Source: Gymnogyps californianus (lineage: Eukaryota > Chordata > Aves > Accipitriformes > Cathartidae). From it: 64,000 nt of DNA. Of this stretch, positions 12,001-24,606 are shown one piece after another (the stretch's first letter is position 1; the number at the start of each line of letters is the position of its first letter). A program made the position numbers and the translations under genes. Under the pieces are notes generated by a model. It was not told where the DNA came from. It did no database searches and saw only the letters and a list, made by a program, of their open reading frames with translations. The stretch lies in assembly GCF_018139145.2 (NCBI RefSeq), contig NC_059472.1, positions 99,708,877 through 99,772,876 of the forward strand, in the 5' to 3' direction.

Positions 12001-15000
12001 ATTTCGTGACATTAAAACACACATACAAACATGCATACACACATGCAAAACTTTGCCAGGATTAAAACCGCTTTTTTGCGACCACAGCATCTTCTTTTCC
12101 AAAGTCTCAGAAAATGCTTGAAGGTATCTAAGCTATCAGTTTACTCAAACCTTTGGGATTTTTTATATCTCTGTAACTCTAAAATCATTGCCATTCTGAC
12201 AGACAAAATCAAACCTGAAAAATACGATGCATATCCTGTGTAGCTATATTGATACTGTTTTCTGAGATGGAGGAAAAAGAAGAGGGGAGAATAGTTAAGT
12301 CCAACATTTAAGAAGTAGGTAATAGTTCACATTCCGTAGCTGGAGTAGTTTTTTATTAAAAGAAAAGCAAATAAAAATGACTGATTAAATGTTCCTCGCA
12401 TCTTTATAAATCTGCTGTTCTCCAAAGAAGGCCAGGCACTTGCTTGGAGTGTGTGCACATGAGTAAGTGTGTGTGTGCGTGCTATATCTATTTCTATGCA
12501 CAGGACATATTTCCAGCAGCGGCAGGTAGTAGAACTGATGAGTGCAAGATGGGAAAAGGCTTTGGTGATGAATGATCAAATTTTCAGAAACATCTCACCT
12601 CATTTGATTTGTTCATAAAATCCATTACAAGAGTAAATAGTATTTTCCTACCTCAGGCATTCTGCGGTTCTTGGTCACAGGATGATGGTTTTCTGCAGTA
12701 TCTGAAGTTGAAGGTTTGTTGTTTGTTGTCTTTTGTTAAATAGTATGTCATCTGAAAAAATACCCGCATTTTTTCTGAAAAAACATTGTGGCATTGGGAA
12801 GTTGACAGCATCATCAAACAGTCAGCAGTGGTGTATAGGTAAGGAATTTATATGAAGAACTTCCTAGCTAGAGTGATCTATTTAATAGCCAGGGTTCGGA
12901 GAAGGAGGGTGAAGGAGCCAAAGAAATTATTGTGCTGATAGAAATGTTTCTCCTGTCATTTTTCTTTCTCTGAGAACAAGAGCTTCTTGAATAGCCTGTG
13001 CTGTCCATTTCGATCGGCTTTGATGGGGCAGAGATGGAAGCTTGGACTCACACCCAGGAAAAGTCTCTGTGGCTTGCAGAGTCAGAACTGACGTGCGGTT
13101 TTCTGCAAATATTGCTTTGCAGTTTAATCCCAGAAAGTACTGTCTACTGCTACTACTGTTATTGGCTACTCCTTTTTAATCAGTCTTCATCCCTTGTGGA
13201 GCAATAAAGAAAACATATTTTTATTCTCTTGGCTGGCCTCCAACGGAGGGTGCTTTTGAGAGTCCACCTTTCTGCATGGGCTTGTAAGGCAGTTGGTGAG
13301 GTTTTCTGTCCTTACATACAGCATGTTACTGAACGCAGCAGCACTTCTTGGTTCCTGAGCCTGGGGGCATGTTTTCTTAGGATGAAACTCAAGTGCACAC
13401 TAACCTCTGCAGGGGAAACCCAGGCCCAGTGAGAGTGGTGTACACCATGATCCCCAAGTCCCCCAGACTCTGTGATACATATCTCAGCAGGTAATGTAGA
13501 CGCAGCCATAGTGACTGGCATTTGCATTAATCATGGTGCATTAATGATTAGGCTCCAGAGGCTCACAAATAATTAAGCGTATTAATATATGGAAGGCTTT
13601 ACAATGTTCGGAGCCTTTATCAGAGGCTCAAATACAGGTGTTATGACATTCCAGTAGGTAAGTTCATGTTGCTCTCAGATCACTCAGGTGCTGAGGCTTT
13701 TCCTTCTCAGTCTTGACAAAGTTAGCAATTAGCAACCTGGCCAGTGCTCCGACACATGTATTTCTGTGCAACACAACTGGTGCAAACGGGTTCCTGCAAA
13801 ATCTTCAGAAAGACATGCTTGTGTGCATCTTCCTCCCCAGGCCCAACAGGACAGGGGCAATTCACAGCTGTGTGTTGTTCATGGAGACTCTGAGATGCTC
13901 TCTGCCGTGCTGTGGTACAGAAGGTGTTCCCGCAGATGAAACAGCATCCTGGCTGACAGCATGTCACTTCGAGTCGTATTGGAGTTCAGATTGCTCTCTC
14001 CCGTCTGAGGTTGTTGCCAGAGGCAGGGGGCAGGGGCCAGACTCTGCCTCCTCCCCACAAGAATTTTGGGCAAACATGGCCTTTGTGGACATACCATGTC
14101 CTGTGACTTGTGCCTGCCTCTGGAAACAACGCTGTGGATTCAAACCTTTCTCCTCATCTGGCTACTTATGGTGTTGTGTTCACAAAATGGTGAGAGCTGC
14201 CAGGCCCTCTGCACCTACTGTCTTGGCTCTGAGCTCTGTATTTCTGCCTCGGGTGCTTCCCGTTAGGTGCATTGGACTTTTTACGGTGCCTACATTGCTG
14301 GAGGAGTGCGAGCGCCAGTCCAGACTGGGCAATTCTCTTTGCTTGGCAAACTCTCATTGAGGCCCCAAGAGTTTGCTCCTCCAGCAAGCTCTGACCGGGT
14401 GTTTTGCTGCTGGTACCAGTCACCCTCTGCTCCCTTGACAAGGATAGGTTAACCCTCCCAATATTTGACGATCAACTCCTCTGCCTTATGTATATAACAA
14501 ATTCTTCTATAATTTCACAGTCTCTTCATATTCTCAGCTGCTTTAAAACAAAATTGTCTTCTTTTTGTTTTCCAATTTGCAATGAAACATCATTCTAAAC
14601 CTTTTCCAGTTACTCACAGGTTTCCAGAGAGTTTAATCTCTATTGCGGGTTTTACAGCTTCATTATCTTCTTAGATACTTGCTTAATTCTTCTGATGGCT
14701 AGAACCATATGCTGTGTGGTAGTCACTGAGACAGGGAGTCTGAGAGAGGTTAAAAGTGCACGTTAAAAATACAATTTTTCACAGGTCTCATTGGGAAGAA
14801 CACTATTGATCTTTTGTTGGCCATTTGGGCTTTTTATGTTGTAGTTCTGCTTAAAACACCTTCAAGGAAGTCCTTTGAGAAAGAATGAAATTTTAGGTCA
14901 TGAAAGATGGAAAGGCTGAGAACTCCAAAAAATAAAACCCTTTGTTTTTTAAGAGAACAGCACGGCTTTTGCACCGGGCTGGTGGCAATACACGTTTCCT

Positions 15001-16370
15001 CCTGCCGCTCCCATCGAGGTACTGAATTTGAAGGAGCTTTGCACTGCTCAGAGGGCATCATGCCATAGGTTGGTCAAGCCCTCTCCTCCATGGTGAACGT
15101 ATGAGAAAGGGCACTGAGGAGGGCTGGTCAGGCAGGACTGGGCTGCGGGATCAAGTTGTTTGGTAGCCTGAACCACTCAGTTTATTTGGAGGAGGCAGCG
15201 GCAAAGTCCTCGAACAAATCCTGCTCCTGCAGGTTCTCAGGCTTGGCCCAGGGTGTGTCTTCTGGCTGTTCCCTTGTATCGCTTGTAGGTGACAGGCAAA
15301 GGTACATGCCAGGAAGGCTGAACTCTGCTGCCGATATTTGATCGTTGTGCTGTTGGTGAGGTTAAAAATAATCAGCTGCAGTCTCAGCCGTCTAAGTTAA
15401 ATATTTTAAATTTTATTGCGAGTGGGTTGACTTGGAGTATTTGGACACCAGGCTCTCCGTGCTGAAGGAGCTGAACTTCCCTCTCCACTTCTCCTTTCTT
15501 AACTTACTTTTTGGCAGTAGTTTGCAAAAAACACATCTGCTACCCTTGGCAACTAAAGGCACCTTCATTTTCAGATAGATTCTGTGTAAATACCAAACAA
15601 AACATATATTATAGACGCTTGGCTTGGATCTAGTATAAAATTTGCCTCCTAAGCTACCTTTTTCTCCTCTGGTTTATGCAGATGTAAGGGCGTTCCTGCA
15701 GCTATGTACGACTTTCCATCTACATGATATTTTCCTATCTAATTGAGGTCTAGTGGCCACCATCCTGCTGCCCCTGCTTCTAAGGGCATAGCCTGCAAAA
15801 TGCAATCCGGAGTAAGCACTGCTGCTGTTCATTTGCCAAAGAAACAGAAGGGAATAGACCTCATTTCACCTGAACCTCGGTGGAGCTGTGTCAGGCCCTG
15901 AGTGTGCTTCCTCTTCTCAGCAAATGTGATGGGCACACTGAGCAAATAATTGCCATGAGTCTCTTGCTTCATAAATTTTTGTCCTTCCTCTCCTTTGGGT
16001 TTTGGTCTGCCTGTAAGCAAGTCGGGATTTTATCAGGCACCCCAAGCATCCCTCTGAAGGATTCTTTGTCTGCAGAGCTGCTGGGCGCCCGTCCGGCTGG
16101 CTGGAGACAGAGGTTATGAGGTATGTTTCTGTCCTTTGAGTGGACTTCTAGAATCCTTTTTCTGGGATAAATATTTGGGTTTGCAGTTTTGAAAATTGCT
16201 TACCACAAATATTTGCCTAAAATTTGCTGGTGGAGGGAATGTTTCTTCAGTAAACACATTTACCAGCATGTTTTCAGTCAGTAAACACCACAGAGGTGTG
16301 AACATAGTTGAAGGGAATTGATTTTTAATATAAAATAATTTGGAGAAGGCTGAAATCAGCTTTTTGTCTT
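9035..16370. other. Non-coding DNA, no gene recognised
   Basis: This is mixed AT-rich and GC-moderate sequence. A 16-base T-run lies near 10,638. The 215-codon + frame at 13,713-14,360 is the longest here, but it lacks recognisable domains, is cysteine- and serine-rich in the way GC-moderate random frames are, and is overlapped by frames on the other strand. Around 13,530-13,640 a block with TTAATGATTAGG and AATAATTAAGCG words looks like conserved regulatory DNA. No RNA gene or repeat family was recognised. Confidence 0.5.
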
Positions 16371-17200
16371 GTATTTTGGGGAACGCTCCTCAGTCCAAAC
16401 CCGGACACGCTCAGTGCAAGCCTGTACCTTTTTGGGGTGGGGGGTGGTGAAAAAAGGAGCATGCTTTTAGAGCACAAGATGCAGCGACGTGTGCCCCAGT
16501 TTGGAGGGGGCTGGTGGCGTACCTGTGTGCGGTATGAACCAGCCCATTTAACTCGGCCGGGCATGAATGATGAATCGTCGCACTGTGAGTGTCCTCACAG
16601 CAGTTCTTGTGACCAGTCTTTTTTTGGGGGGTGAGGGAGAGGTGGGAAATGGGTCTTGCTGCGCTGAGCCCCAGTGGAGGTGGTGCTCAGTGGGGTCGGG
16701 CACCAAAAAGCTGGTGGCACTCAACCTGTTCCTGCGATGACGTGGCCCAGGAAAGACGGCCAGGCTGAGGAAAGGGAGGCCTGCTCTCCTTCCTGGTGAG
16801 GTGGCAGCCCCTGACCAGGCTAGTGAGAGCAACCACTCTTGTTTCGGGCTGCCTCCTTGGCGTCCTTCCCCCCCACCTCGAAGTCCTCTCCCATTTGGTG
16901 GCGGGGCACCTTCTCCTATGAATGGTTTTTCATTGCAGGTTCTCCTGCCCTCCTTGGTGGGGGAAGAAGTGCTGCACTGCTGTTGGTTCTCCAAGATGGT
17001 GTAACTTTGGGAGGAGACGACAGGCTGTGGTCACGTCTGCTCCCTGACTCCGTCTCTCGAGCTGGGGTCAGCCTGTGGCGGGGCAGATAGGCTCGCTGTG
17101 CCCTCGCGTGGGGGCTTCGCCTGGCCTGGCACTGGGGAGAGGAAAGTTTGCCCGGGACGCTGGTGTGTGCAGTGTTGGCAGGCTGTACCAAGGAGGTGGC
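16370..17200. other. GC-rich stretch with G-rich runs
   Basis: GC content rises here, with G-runs at 16,434-16,447 and 16,626-16,653 and C-runs near 16,868. Long frames are open on both strands, including 148 codons on the - strand at 16,548-16,994, because stop codons are rare in GC-rich DNA. None resembles a known protein. CpGs are present but not dense enough to call a CpG island by eye. Confidence 0.4.
16626..16653 (+). other. Potential G-quadruplex motif
   Basis: Four G-tracts of at least three bases are separated by loops of 3, 6 and 4 bases, which fits the standard G3+N1-7 rule. A second G-rich cluster (GGGG-T-GGGGGG) lies about 190 bases upstream. Formation in vivo is inference. Confidence 0.6.
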
Positions 17201-20200
17201 TTGATTATTATGGATTCCCACTCCGGTTTTAAAGCTAATTTGCAAGCTCTAGAGAAGTGATGGCTTGGCAGAGGGGAGATGTCATTATTCTTATTAGCAC
17301 CAGTAGTTTTAGACCAAATCCTCTGTCCTCACTCCCTCTGAGAGTTTGCTGATTTTCAGCCAAGAAATGTTGTGACCCAAGTTGGGTAAAATGTTTATTT
17401 CTAGGCAGGGGAACATCCTCTCTGAATGACATGGCCAGGAACACAAGCAAGAAGTCTTGTTTTCATTCCAGGGCTCTCTGAAGCTTGTCAGGGCTGCTGA
17501 AGATAATCAACCCCCCGTCTTATTAAAGATCCTTTTCTTCATCTGTGTGCTGTCCACTGGCAAAGTGGGAGGCTCAGTCACCGATGCCAGAGCAGACTGA
17601 GGGCTCATAGAGAAGCTAATTATATTTTGCCTTTTTTTTTCTTCTTTCATTGCAGAAAGACAGAATAGTTGTGAATAAATTGGGAAAGGGGAGGGTGAGG
17701 AGAACTGAGAGTTCATTTATATTCATATTTAGCCACAAGTACACAGAAAAGGTGACAAGGAGCTGGCTCCCTGGAAACCTATGCACCTTGGCAGTAGATG
17801 GAAAATTGCATTTAATTATAGCTACCTTTAGCTCAGCACCTAATGAGCATGTTTGAAACCATGCAGGGTTGCCATATACTAGAGGAAGATCCAAGACTCA
17901 AACAGAAAATGAAAACCTTCCCTCCTTCTTCCCTGCTCTGTTGAATTTAAAATAATTCTGCCAAGGCCCAGGAGACCAAGTGGACTTTTGTTCTTGATTT
18001 GCCAGTGATTATCACAGAAACCCATCCAGCAAAAAAAATAAATCAAATAAGATGGTCAGTAGGGGGGAACAAGCACATTTTAATGGGGAGTAAAAGAACG
18101 GAGACTTATTCCATTCTCACTTTGCCTAGTGAGCACTGCTAGGGTCTTGAGGTCTTTTTTTTTTCTCTCATTTCCTGCTGATTTATCTATTCTTTGATAG
18201 CTTTTAGTGTTTTTTTCTTCTTTATTTTATTTTTGGGGAGACTGCTATCTGTGGATTTTACCACCTTGTAGCTAGGGAAGAGAAAAGCCAAGGAGATTTC
18301 TTTCACACACATTTCTTAGGATTGTTTTAGCATGTTGGTTCCCACAGCAACTTTAAAACTGTAGAGCCAAATCCTTCTCTGTAGCACACAAGCACAGGCA
18401 GAGACTGAAGCTAGTGGAGATGCTCCATATTAATTTACGTGAGTTTAGGGGAAAGCAGAATGTGGTCTATACCTGGCCTTTCATCTAATAAACTTTGCCT
18501 TGCTGAAATATGTCTTGAACAAAACATTTGAAGCTACTTTTAACCTTACAGCAAGGAACTGATGTTTGTAGCACAAGCCCAGCAGAAATTACTTTCGTTT
18601 TGGTGGCCGAGGTAGGAAAGTGAGTATCCCGAGTTATCCCTTATATTTTTAACACATGCTGAAATTTGGCTTTTCTTGCACAGTCCAGCCATGAGCTGTA
18701 GGTAATGACCTAACAGAAGACTCCATTTATTTGTAAAAGGGGAAACTTCTTCCAACGTGACCAAACCTGAAAAGATTTGGCAAGTGAAATGCCATGTTGA
18801 CACAGGGGCACGTTACAGCTCCGTGGTTGCTGGGCTGTTTCTCAACATCATTGCTGTTGAGGGCAGACAGAGCAAGTCTGACAGTCAGTGATGCTGCCCA
18901 TTCGTTTACACCCCGACCTGCGAAAGCCTGGTCAGCCGTGGCTTGTCCCGTGAGGTGTGCCTGGTTTGCAGTGCAAGGGGAAGGAGCTGCTGAGGAAGAG
19001 TCACGCATGCAGCTGGGAGCCTGCATGTGAACCCACGCTGGCTGGCAGGATGGAGGGCAGCTGGCATGGGCACCAAGCTATGAAATGATGGTCACAACCT
19101 GGCCCTGAATCTCTCAAGTTTAGGCCAGTTGTTTCTCAGCTTCTACTTTTTTTGAGAAAGGACTGTATTTGCTTCTTTCCCGGCTCTGTCCCCAGGGGAA
19201 TTTGGTAAACCTTGGGAGAAACAGAAAATCATACGGGTTTTCATTTGGTCTCTGTCCTCTTTGGGTCTTTGTTTGGAGAGACCTTGCTAATGGTTCATGT
19301 TGCTTAAATATCCCTATGCTCCTGACAGATAACACTGGCGCTTGAGAGATTCTTGAGATCTTATGGACACAAAACAGTTACTACACCACATGTTTTCTCC
19401 CTCCTGCTTCTTTGACATGCATTTAGTGATTTGTTGGTTTGCTACTCTCAGCTTCAGAACCCATCTATGTCTTTTATTCCTTATTTCTTTACCCAGGGAT
19501 GTTTTCTTCTGCTCCTGCTCTTTTTGAATTCATATTGCTTTACTAGCAACATTACAGTCTACTTTGGGTGATTTAGAACAGGACAGATAGGAAGGCACAA
19601 ATATTATTTCCTGGCAAATAAGCGAGCCTAGATATGCCTCAAACACATTTTAAAACATTTTAAACCCTTATTCAGAGGCAATTTATGTAGCTGACTACTG
19701 GGCAAACATAAATCCCTAAATCCTTCTTTTCCTTTATTTTGATCAGTGTTGCTTTGTCTTTCTTCTGCTTTTCTTGTCAGCTTATTTCTAAAGGGCGGTA
19801 GGTACTTACATGCTTTCAAAAATCCTGTTATTTTGCTTTTTTAGACACGTGCATACCACAGAAAAATGTTACCTCAGTTATCACTTATTTTTTGAATGAA
19901 AATAGTCTTTAATTATGACCAAGAAGGAAACCTTCTATGCGTGTCTGTCTTTAAAGGCACAATAGATACCTATGGTTGGATGCTGCTGCTGCTGTGCTAT
20001 CTTCTGTTTATTAGAGTGCAGCCCCTTACTAAGCTGTCAGCTGAGCAGAGGAGATGCAGAGTGACAGGCGTTTCTGAGTAGACTTTGGGATGTGCCAGAG
20101 CCCCAAAGTGAGTCATGAGGTGTGACAGACATCACAATTTTTTACCTATATGTGGAGCTTGAAAAGCTGCAAGGTGCCTTTCTTTGGGAAAAATAGCTGC

Positions 20201-23200
20201 TACCTGGAGAGCTGTGGTCCAGGCGCTGCGGGTCCTGCCTGTCAGTGTTGCAGGGAAGGAGATACTGTTGTGCAGGCTGGAAATGGTACAGCCCAGTTAG
20301 GAGAGAGTTATGGGAAAATTTCCTTTGACTTCTTGGTCTTTCACGTGTAACTGTCATGGCCACTGTGATACCTTGCGATCGATGCCTAGTGTGCATCGCT
20401 TCGGTTTGCTTGGGGAATGAGAAGGGATGTCCTGTGCCCGCTATCTGGCTTGCCAGTAAATGTGGTCTGAGGAAGTGTGGGGAAAGGGAAAAATACAGAG
20501 TCTGCGCAAATGTGAGTGGTTTTTTCTACACTTTTTGTTTAGAACTGTGGGAAAAATTAGAATTTTGAATAATGCCCAGGATCAGATGAAGCAATTGAGC
20601 CAGAAGAGCAATTTCAACTCTGAAAGGCTGCTGTTGCATTTTAGTACAGGCTGCTGAGGAACCTGTATGCTTCCTATAGCCATCATTGTCTCATCCTGCC
20701 AAATCTTCCCTCAGGAAATGTCCTCCTTCAAAGAGCTGAGGTGCTGCAAAATGGGAGTCCTTCACCTTGCCATGCCATGGCAAATCTTGCCTGCTCCTTG
20801 GGGAAAAGGGAGTCAATGAATTAGCACGTCTCTTGAGGCACTGCAGCAATATTTCCAGTCAAAACATTTTGGTTTTCAGTGAAATACGTGTCAGAAATAT
20901 TTTGTCTTTTTAGCTTTCAGTGAAGTGTGTGGCAAAAATATTTTGTTTTTTGAATTTTTATTTTTTTCCCCTTGAAGATACACCAATTTTTTGGGGGAAG
21001 AAATAGGCTTAGCTCTATTGGTGATACTGATTTCTGTTAAGAAACCAGTTAATCTTAATGGAAAAATTTTAATCAAGTGTGGAAAAAAAGCACTTTTCTA
21101 GGTAGTGATCCTGTCACCTGTAGGGCAGAGATTTGGGATCTGAGGTGGTTTCCTTCTGGTTCTCAGCCTTAAAGCTTATGTTTTCAGGCTCCTCAAGTCA
21201 GCCTCATGCTGTGCAAGCATGCACAGCTGGAGCATTATGAAAAATAAATAAAAAAAAGATTTCTAATAGAATAGCCAGAGTTGGTAAAAGTGGCTTCACC
21301 TGCTCTGCTGAGAGGTTCGTGAAGAGATGCTCCCCTGTGGCAACCGGCACAGACCCGTTCTTGCCGTCATCCGTACGACTTCCATGTGTTTCCTTTGAAG
21401 TATGATTCCTTTGTGTCAGCTATATCTTTACCAGTCAGGGCTGCATGATAAAGCCCTAACATTGTGATGATAAAGTGAATTTAGATTGTGGCTACCACTG
21501 ATACCCATTGACCGATCTCCAACCATTGTGTAAGAGCCTGTAGGAGGATACAGGGAGGTGTCCCTGCAACAGCATAGATGGAGTATCAGATTGCATCAGG
21601 CATGAGAATAACTGTACGTACAGAATGTATTCAGCCCTCAGGCACATATCCATGTGTTTGGATGCTGGTGGGTGTTTTTTAAAGTTACTGTTTTAAAGAT
21701 ATCCACACAGGTGGCTAACAAGCATTTGTTAGATGGCACAGCACGAATGTTGAAGCAATCTGACCACCCGTGGGTGAAGAATAGAAGGAGAAGCAGTGCT
21801 GGGTGTCCAAGCTTTTCTGGATAATGGCTATTTGCCTTAAGAAAGAAAGGACTGTTTTTTTCGAGTTAGCTTTGGGGAAGTGCACAAGGCCGTGTGGAGG
21901 CTGACAGCAGGCTCTTGTTTCAGAGCAAACAAAAACCCCATCGGGTAGAGGCACTTTACAAAAACAAACCCAGTTTTGATGATGTGATTTTCTTTTTTTT
22001 ACAAGCCATATTTCATGCCTGGGTGCAAACTGTTATTTTCTTAGTCATTCAAAGGAAACAAAAAAAAGGGCATAAGGCGTGGGGGGAAGACAGTGTTTTG
22101 GTTTTGGTTTGGGGTTTTTTTTTGGATAATGGAAATATATGTTGAGGCCAGAGTGTACCATTGTAGAACAACTCTGTGATGAGCAGCAGGATGAAGTTGT
22201 GCAGCCCCAGAGGTTGGGCAGTTGGTTTGCAAAGGCCACAGGCTCACCAGAGATGCATAGTCCTGCACCACTTCCTTACGGGATGACGAGAGCTTTCCCC
22301 TGCAGCGACCCAGCTTCTCTGGGTTTCGTTCCCCCCCTCCATTTCACAGTCATGGGAGCATCCCTCCAAGAGGACTGGTTCGTTGTACAGGCAGTCACTT
22401 AGAGGACAGCAGGTGTTGCTGGTGCATGTTCAGAAGCAGCTTTACTGAAAGGATTTTGAAGCCAGTTTCAATTCACAGCCTTCTCTAGGTCTAAGTTTGC
22501 TCAATGCAGAGAAAGTGATAAACACCAAATGAAGGTGGGTCACTAACTGTAAAGGAGATTTCCCAGGGACAAATCATTCTGAGGAACCTTTCCTTCTAAA
22601 GCAGTAAAGGCAGCCACTTAACTGAAGGAGACCCATCCTTTATTTCTGGACAGTTGCTGAGAATAAAAGGATTGTCAGCAAAAACCCCCTAATTCCTTTC
22701 CCATCAGGCCTCTGGTCCAAACACTGCTGAAGCCATGTAGAAAACAGAATTTCTTCAGACCATCTCACAACTTCTTGATCATGTCTCCAGCAAGTACATT
22801 CTCATCACAACTTTTTGTTGCATCTACAAGATTTGTGCCAGTGTTCACTGAGGAAAACAATCCTAATGTAGGTTTGTTGGCTCATTAGCTGCGAGTCTGT
22901 AAGGGCATGAGTGACGTACGAGAGAAGTTAATTAAAAGAGCTATTGCTGTGAGGAGGGAATGAATACCGGTGGTCATACAGGGTGGGAGTGGGACTCCGG
23001 TAATATTCATATCGAGCTATAACTGGGATATATAGATGCCTGAGCCAAATATTAGCAGCAGAACCACCCATATGCTGAGGGAATTGTCAGCTGGTGAAGC
23101 TGGGAAAACAGAACGGGACCAAGACTTTGACTCACAACATCAACACGAATCCCTCACCGAGCTGACCTGCACAAAGCACATCTGTGCATTGTGAAGGGAG

Positions 23201-24480
23201 AGCTGTACAGACCATAATATTTTAATCAGAAGCTATTTGGAAGCAGGTCTGGCCAGCACTCGGCCGTAAAGGCAGCAATTGTCTCTCACAATTTGCTTCA
23301 AATATAATTGAAACTCAAGGAAAATTAGTACAGCCACCGTGATACTATCAAAATGACTGCAAAAAGGTTAAAAATACAGTAAAAAAAAAAAAGAAAACAA
23401 AACCACCTGGCTTTCTGTTGAAAAGCTGTGGTGCTCCATGTGTAATCTTGGAAATGACTGAGTGATGCTCCGGGTCCTTCGTCCGCCAACTCTCACGGCT
23501 GCTGTATGGGTGGCTTCTGCGTGGACTATGCGAGGCAGAGCTGGTGCCCCTTGGGAGAACTCGCTATTTCCAAGCTTATGACCTCATGCTATCGAGCTGT
23601 AGTGTATGTGGATGGTCTTTAATAATCATTGCTGAAACGACACCTTATGCAGGCATGCACACGTTCACCTGCGCACATCATGGACTGTGCATCATTTTTC
23701 CATCCTGTGTTTTTGGTCATTTTGGGAGTACCTTCCCTTATGGGCTCTGACTCATTCTATTCTTTTGCCATCTCTGAGCGATGTTTACACTGCGTTACAC
23801 TGAGAAGCCCCTTAAATCTTCACATGCACCCTCACGCGTGCATGCAGACGGTCCAGCATTATCAAACTCCATGGTGAGGATGTTCACATTTCTTCTCATT
23901 AGCGATGTGCAATGTAAAAGGCTTGCCTCGAGTTTCTTGAAGACGGCAGTAATGAAGCTCTGAAGAAATAGTCAGGGGACTGGAGCTAATTAAAATGCAG
24001 CAGGGTGTAGAAGTAAAGGTAGCAGCAGCTCGCTATGCCATGTCTCTGGCAATCAGCAGTCCCTAGTTTACCCACACTAATTGACAGGAGACGCAGTGCT
24101 ACTGAGTATGCACACAGCCAGCGTTAATGGAGTCAGCACACGCTGCTCTTCCTGCCTGACTTGTCTCATTATCGACCTTGAACTGGCAAAGGTCAGTTGA
24201 TGGTGCTGCTTTCATCAAGATGACAGGTGTCTGAAGATCTTCTCTTTGTAGTATAATAATTTGGCAGTTGTCTTATCCTGTACGTGAATTAGTGATCTGA
24301 TCCTGAAGAGATGACAGATAAAAAAGACTGGCTTACTGTGGTGAGGAGCTGGGCTGTTGTGCATTTAAAAAAATAACAGGTACCGCAAGTCCTGGAGGAA
24401 GGAAACGAAACTATATTGCATATTTCCCCTTGGAGAAGATAGTGCCTGAAGAAGGAAATAGGCAAATTTTCACAAGTGGA
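17200..24480. other. Non-coding DNA, no gene recognised
   Basis: AT-rich sequence has T-runs near 17,632 and 18,156 and A-runs near 23,380. A two- to three-copy imperfect minisatellite lies at 20,874-20,955. From about 22,880 to 23,340 and from 23,980 to 24,320 the sequence has the texture of conserved non-coding DNA (TTAATTAAAAG, CTAATTAAAATG and AATTAGTGATC words, few repeats). No coding frame longer than about 100 codons and no splice-bounded exon with family similarity was found. Confidence 0.5.
20874..20955. repeat. Imperfect 41-bp tandem repeat (2 copies, possible partial third)
   Basis: Copy one begins TTTCAGTGAAATACGTGTCA at 20,874 and copy two begins TTTCAGTGAAGTGTGTGGCA at 20,915. 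Both end in an AAATATTTTG block followed by T-runs. The segment just before 20,874 (GTCAAAACATTTTGG) resembles the second half of the unit, suggesting a degraded third copy. The copies differ at several positions, so the duplication is not very recent. Confidence 0.7.
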
Positions 24481-24529
24481 AATGCAGTCGGCCCACTGTT
24501 AAAAATCGGCAGCTTGTTTGAGTTGATTA

Positions 24530-24606
24530 TAAGCACCAGGTGCACCGCTGGCACTCGGCAAATACCTAATAATAATAACAATAGTCAGGGCACCTGACAC
24601 CTGCAG
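24530..24606. promoter_or_regulatory. Clustered CACCTG/CAGGTG E-boxes
   Basis: CAGGTG at 24,537-24,542 and two CACCTG words at 24,591-24,596 and 24,598-24,603 lie within 70 bases, the last two separated by a single base. Such E-boxes are bound by ZEB, Snail and several bHLH factors, and ZEB proteins favour paired CACCT sites. A short AAT-rich run separates the groups. Use as an enhancer is inference. Confidence 0.3.

Noticed and set aside
13713..14360. 215-codon + strand frame
   Set aside because: No domain, GC-moderate DNA with overlapping frames on both strands, cysteine/serine-rich random composition and no recognisable homologue.
16548..16994. 148-codon - strand frame
   Set aside because: Proline/arginine-rich translation of GC-rich DNA, overlapping other frames. 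No support as a gene.
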